In this document: positions 61,501 through 64,000 of the stretch, piece by piece
Numbering within the stretch: the stretch's first letter is position 1
Layout: every line of letters begins with the position of its first letter
Notes under the pieces: model-generated
The model's database searches: none
What the model was told of the DNA's origin: nothing
What the model saw: only the letters and a program-made list of their open reading frames with translations
Assembly (NCBI GenBank): GCA_947458455.1
Contig: CANGYJ010000009.1
Location: forward strand, 124,001-188,000
Reading direction: 5' to 3'
DNA: 64,000 nt
Source of the DNA: Verrucomicrobiaceae bacterium
GTDB lineage: Bacteria; Verrucomicrobiota; Verrucomicrobiia; Verrucomicrobiales; Verrucomicrobiaceae
Made by a program: the position numbers and the translations under genes

Positions 61501-62062
61501 GCCCCTTATCCGCCAGCGCTACGGCGATGAAATTCCAAAACTGCCGCAGCGTCTTTGGCTGCTCCGGCCACAGGGTGATCGGCTCCGTGGTCTTGATCTG
61601 CCACTTCGCTTGCAAGCGCACCATGTCCTGGTCGAAAATCTTGCCCGTCAGCGTGACGCGCTCATAGCGCTTCTCCACCTTCGCGAGGTAGTTCTCCTCA
61701 TCCGTGGTGAGCGGGCGTCCGAGCTTCTCGGTGATGAAGTCTTCAAAGTCTTCCTCCGCCGCATGCGGAGCTGGCAGCGTGCCACGTGCCTCACGGCGCT
61801 GCACCGCCACGAGCGAGGCGCACAGCGCCAGATCATCCAGCGCCTTGTCACCCACATCGCACTCACCCAGCCAGCCACGCGGCGTTTGCAGCCAGCGCAC
61901 GTTCGCCCCCTGCTTGTCCAGCTTCACCTCCGCCATCATTTCGTCTTCGAGGAGGTCGATGCCTTTCACCGCATCATCATCGACGAGCCGCTCCGCCTCC
62001 TGGCGCAGGCGTGAGTCGAACTGCAAAAGCAGCGTGGGAATGGATTCGGTCAGGTTGGGCAT
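58562..62062 (-). CDS. SNF2-family DNA-dependent ATPase/helicase
   Basis: 1166 residues. The N-terminal half (1-650) is a large unassigned region. The motor has Walker A DDMGLGKTLQAIAWVL near 730, motif II DEGQHIKN, SGTPLENRLLDLWSLM, LLFSQFVSMLKIIRTKLEEM, and motif VI QAIDRAHRIGQTQPV; the end is LQQKKNLMISNVLGEG. SNF2 motors translocate on double-stranded DNA and remodel nucleoprotein. Bacterial members are widespread and some belong to defence loci, but no nuclease or methylase is seen here. Confidence 0.9.
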   Translation of the reverse strand: MPNLTESIPTLLLQFDSRLRQEAERLVDDDAVKGIDLLEDEMMAEVKLDKQGANVRWLQTPRGWLGECDVGDKALDDLALCASLVAVQRREARGTLPAPHAAEEDFEDFITEKLGRPLTTDEENYLAKVEKRYERVTLTGKIFDQDMVRLQAKWQIKTTEPITLWPEQPKTLRQFWNFIAVALADKGLVVPAFLRGIADVEGTRDSLKDWRHESTVPQWRTRIRQFNESRIAKMPPRIRSLEFRLMVNVHEARLQVRDLGKEESEFANVHPLEVDRYGKQLREGLISTSAASELLLHACMSQSEGGAAGPFRLEGEAHGAWLAGLFQKVAMQELILTRDEVPFERIEESLLWASRESDDGRQLLLRLVTAAGETAPLPLRILRGVDTLYLSADHVFNGPPWLGDESLIENEITMPIDAIASPEGITFLSGLEVPVPPGIASRVKHEALRVKITAACKARSPLGGGTEYATFKLEAIGADARAREVLTPRGWSPLVRDVEEGEEIVVRDRDALRIAERIVQEGRFAWDFESSSFRHRMAKDFPEWFHQWGTTLPENIELDADEQLITILADPLIARVRLEAKQGGDIDWLDLRIVFDIEGADLKPADIRRLLAAKGEHVRLADGSWRRVKLELSDEQIAMLDSLGIDLEAEGSDTHRLHWRQLAQEKAVEIVNPKAWEKIVQRMEEAKLNANPPVPAELTVTLRPYQVEGYQFLTYLTLNRFGGILADDMGLGKTLQAIAWVLWLKSRKPEGGPHLPILVVCPKSVLDVWALEFKKGAPHLRVLVLHDRDLFDLKVVQEQIDVLVLNYAQLRSFGEELALIRFLACILDEGQHIKNPDSQTARSARGLRADNRLVLSGTPLENRLLDLWSLMTFATPGALGDRNYFHRNFDRRKDTKASERLAARLRPFLLRRTKSQVARDLPSRTEETLISEMSGRQAELYKEELARAQMLVLSSSGFDMVNKRRFALLQALTRLRQICCHPSLVDKTAENEESAKLTATLERIEELHAEGHKVLLFSQFVSMLKIIRTKLEEMKLPFHWLTGASTDRAGIVKAFQEDDKASVFLLSLKAGGSGLNLTAASYVILYDPWWNPAVENQAIDRAHRIGQTQPVIAYRMLTRSTIEEKIMTLQQKKNLMISNVLGEGGFTNLLQKEDFEFLFDIEAQRV

Positions 62063-62237
62063 GCAGCGTGGTTCACGCCCGCGACAAATCCGTCACGAGC
62101 GAACCGGCACGCTAGCAGGGCAATCGGCCTTGGAAAGGGCCGTGACGGTGTTTTTTATGTGACGCGGCGGTGAGAGGCTTCGGAAATTTTCAAAATTCAG
62201 CCTTCACGGGGATGAGCATTGCAACCTAGCAGGCCGC

Positions 62238-62465
62238 ATGGCATCGTCAGGCATGCTCAAGACGTCAAATCCACGTTCCAAGGCCGCCAAACCTGCTGAC
62301 AAGGCCCCGAAACGCAAAAGCGCGGCGCAGCGCTTCCGCGAACTGCCTCTAGCGGAGCGTAGAAAGCGGCTGGAGGTGTTCTTTGACGACGTTCAAGGCC
62401 AATGGGAAGGCGGCCCCAAGTCAGGCGCGGTGGATTACCTGATTCAACTCCGACGGGAAACATGA
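62238..62465 (+). CDS. Putative antitoxin of a PIN-toxin pair
   Basis: 75 residues. A basic Lys/Ala-rich N-terminus is followed by AAQRFRELPLAERRKRLEVF and an acidic/aromatic end. No classical DNA-binding fold is recognised. The assignment rests on the ATGA overlap with the PIN-domain gene, the usual antitoxin-first order. Confidence 0.55.
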   Translation: MASSGMLKTSNPRSKAAKPADKAPKRKSAAQRFRELPLAERRKRLEVFFDDVQGQWEGGPKSGAVDYLIQLRRET

Positions 62466-62896
62466 GACATTTCGCCGACGCCAGCTTCATCGTATCCTCT
62501 TGCGCGGATGATGAGCACACACCCCTGGCGCGGTCGTGGTTCCGCCGGAATAGCCACACGGTATTCACTTCGCGTCTGGCCTTGTTTGAGGCCGAAAATA
62601 CCATCCTTCGCATGCGCGTGTCCCAACGGCTGACTGAGGAGAAGACATTCAAGACCCTCGAAAACCTCAAGCGTGCCCAGCTCGAAGGCTTCATCGAGCT
62701 CTGGGAAGTGCCCGTGCGCAGGCTATACCCAGCTGCGCGTCGGCTCAGCCTGCATCACAACAAAATCAAAAGCTATGGAGCGATGGACATCCTGCACGTC
62801 GCCAGCGCCCTCGACATGCGCTGCAATGTTCTGCTGACATTTGATGAGCCGCAGGCCGAGCTGGCGCGTGCCGAGGGGCTCAAAACGCCACTCTAG
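62462..62896 (+). CDS. PIN-domain ribonuclease toxin (VapC-like)
   Basis: 144 residues from the ATG at 62462; the longer frame overlaps the antitoxin gene. PIN acidic residues are visible: D6 in MRHFADASF, E in LFEAEN, D in AMDILHVASA and D in LLTFDEPQ. VapC toxins cut tRNA or rRNA and are blocked by the partner antitoxin. All four acidic positions appear intact. Confidence 0.8.
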   Translation: MRHFADASFIVSSCADDEHTPLARSWFRRNSHTVFTSRLALFEAENTILRMRVSQRLTEEKTFKTLENLKRAQLEGFIELWEVPVRRLYPAARRLSLHHNKIKSYGAMDILHVASALDMRCNVLLTFDEPQAELARAEGLKTPL

Positions 62897-62907
62897 CTGT
62901 CGGTCTC

Positions 62908-64000
62908 ATGCTCACCCCCGTCATCACTCCCGAAGGAATCCTCACGCTGGAAGGCGCGGCGGAGTCGTCGGTGGAGCGAAAGATGAGTGCGTGTGATGGG
63001 GCGGTGCCCCTGCTGCGGCTGCTGGCCGCCGAGCTGCACGAGGCGGAGCTGGAGCCGCCGTTTCGATGGCTGCGGGAGTGGGCGCAGCGGCTTTTCACAC
63101 GGCTTTGCCAGACAAAAAGCACCGAGCAGCTTCCGGTGCCTTCACTGGAGGAACGCACGGCCTTCCTCGCCACCATGCCACCTTTCATCGGAGCGGAGCA
63201 TGTCACGGCGGAAGTGCTGGAGCGCTGGTGGCTCGATCTCGCGGCGCACATCGCGCAAATCGCCACGCAGGGTGTCGAGGCGTGGCTGCGAGAGGAATGC
63301 CCGGCGTGGCATGTCGTCGGGCGCGTGAGCTTTCACCTCGCGGAGAACAAGACGGACACGCAGCGGCCTTTTGCGTTTCTGGCGACGTTTACCGAGAAAC
63401 TCAGTGCCACCGGTCAGCCGCAGCATTTGCCACTGGCGCGGGCGCTTCAGCTTTATGCCGGGCAGAAGGATCAAACGGCGCTCAATGCGCTGCTGGAGCC
63501 GGTGAGGCTCGCCGCAGACAAATCCAAGCTCCTCCGCGAATGGCTGGAGTCGAAGCGGCTCTTCCAACCGATGGCGATGTCGCCTCAGGAGGCGTATCGC
63601 GTGCTGCGTGAGACCGCCGTGTTCCAGGAAAGCGGCATCATCATGAAGCTGCCGGACTGGTGGAAAGCCGGCAAGACCACGCGGCCCACGGTCGCCGTCA
63701 CCATTGATGCGCCGAAGAAGACCTCGCTTCATGCGGGCACGTTGCTGAGCTTCAAAATCGAGCAAAGCCTCGATGGCGAGCCGCTCACTCCTGCCGAACT
63801 CGAAAAGCTCCTCAGCGCCGATACCGGCCTCGTTTCGCTGCGCGGCAAATGGGTCGAGGTGAATGGCGAGCGACTCCACCAAGTGATGGAGCATTGGCGA
63901 CGCGTGCAAAACGCCACCGGTGAGGGCGGCATCGGCTTCCTTGATGGCATGCGGCTCCTCGCGGGCTTTGGCGAGGCCAAAACCGCCGCTGAGGCCGAGC
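62908..64000 (+). CDS. SNF2 helicase-associated protein, N-terminal part (3' partial)
   Basis: The frame opens at ATG 62908 (MLTPVITPEGILTLEGAAES) and is still open at the window end, so at least 364 residues. RPFAFLATFTEKLSATGQPQ and the following LPLARALQ..LLEPV..A..S, ESGIIMKLPDWWKAG and FLDGMRLLAGFG segments resemble the N-terminal DUF3670-type region of large SNF2 helicases. A second SNF2-type protein therefore lies next to the first. Twelve bases after the PIN gene stop, so possibly co-transcribed. Confidence 0.7.
   Translation, partial: MLTPVITPEGILTLEGAAESSVERKMSACDGAVPLLRLLAAELHEAELEPPFRWLREWAQRLFTRLCQTKSTEQLPVPSLEERTAFLATMPPFIGAEHVTAEVLERWWLDLAAHIAQIATQGVEAWLREECPAWHVVGRVSFHLAENKTDTQRPFAFLATFTEKLSATGQPQHLPLARALQLYAGQKDQTALNALLEPVRLAADKSKLLREWLESKRLFQPMAMSPQEAYRVLRETAVFQESGIIMKLPDWWKAGKTTRPTVAVTIDAPKKTSLHAGTLLSFKIEQSLDGEPLTPAELEKLLSADTGLVSLRGKWVEVNGERLHQVMEHWRRVQNATGEGGIGFLDGMRLLAGFGEAKTAAEAE

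Noticed and set aside
63142-63909. 255-residue minus-strand frame at the window end
   Set aside because: Opposite the open SNF2-associated frame, which starts cleanly at 62908 and remains open to the edge.

Overview
The window looks like a piece of a Verrucomicrobiota chromosome, probably Verrucomicrobiaceae/Prosthecobacter-like. This is inferred from family content and was not tested by a search. The supporting families are DUF1501, exported Gfo/Idh/MocA oxidoreductases, ThuA-like proteins, SHD1-type domains, PSCyt1-like cytochromes, a PVC-type membrane-bound dehydrogenase and a CE15 esterase. Most of the DNA is visibly GC-rich. The exception is an AT-richer stretch at about 45.4-47.9 kb.

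Layout. 0-5 kb: an O-antigen ligase-like protein cut by the window edge, a D,D-carboxypeptidase with aroD, and a polyprenyl-phosphate sugar-1-P transferase, all envelope or precursor genes. 5-12.8 kb: CE15 esterase, a headless Calx-beta protein, a ROK kinase, a four-helix-bundle gene bracketed by two repeat copies, a Ppx/GppA-like HD protein, an SGNH hydrolase and an exported monoheme protein. 13-25 kb: lysA, a membrane protein, an exported esterase, a Tat-exported oxidoreductase, an SHD1 protein, mfd, a parD with a broken parE, a DUF1501 protein and tRNA-Asp. 25-36 kb: a TPR protein, a radical-SAM HemN-like plus UbiC-like pair, a glycosyltransferase, two ThuA-like proteins, rnhB-yraN, fabG, a terpenoid-cyclase-fold protein and a site-2 protease. 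36-45.4 kb: a ten-gene type II secretion/pseudopilus operon (E, F, G, H, I, J, K, L, M and a final periplasmic protein) with no secretin or prepilin peptidase in the window. 45.4-47.9 kb: the AT-richer patch with two small exported or anchored proteins and a perfect 34-bp palindrome. 47.9-57.7 kb: an exported oxidoreductase, a giant SGNH/propeller/cupredoxin protein next to a cytochrome, a coiled-coil TPR protein, a coiled-coil gene broken by three frameshifts, and a methyltransferase. 57.8-64 kb: a broken GluR0-like channel gene, a SNF2 helicase, a toxin-antitoxin pair and the start of a second SNF2-type protein that runs off the edge.

The most striking feature is a population of many different short dispersed inverted-repeat elements. 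Most of them begin 0-20 bp after a stop codon. In the secretion operon they sit at nearly every gene junction and appear to supply start codons and oversized leader peptides to the downstream pseudopilin genes. One set forms nested palindromes inside a 195-codon leader. Another brackets a four-helix-bundle gene like a cassette.
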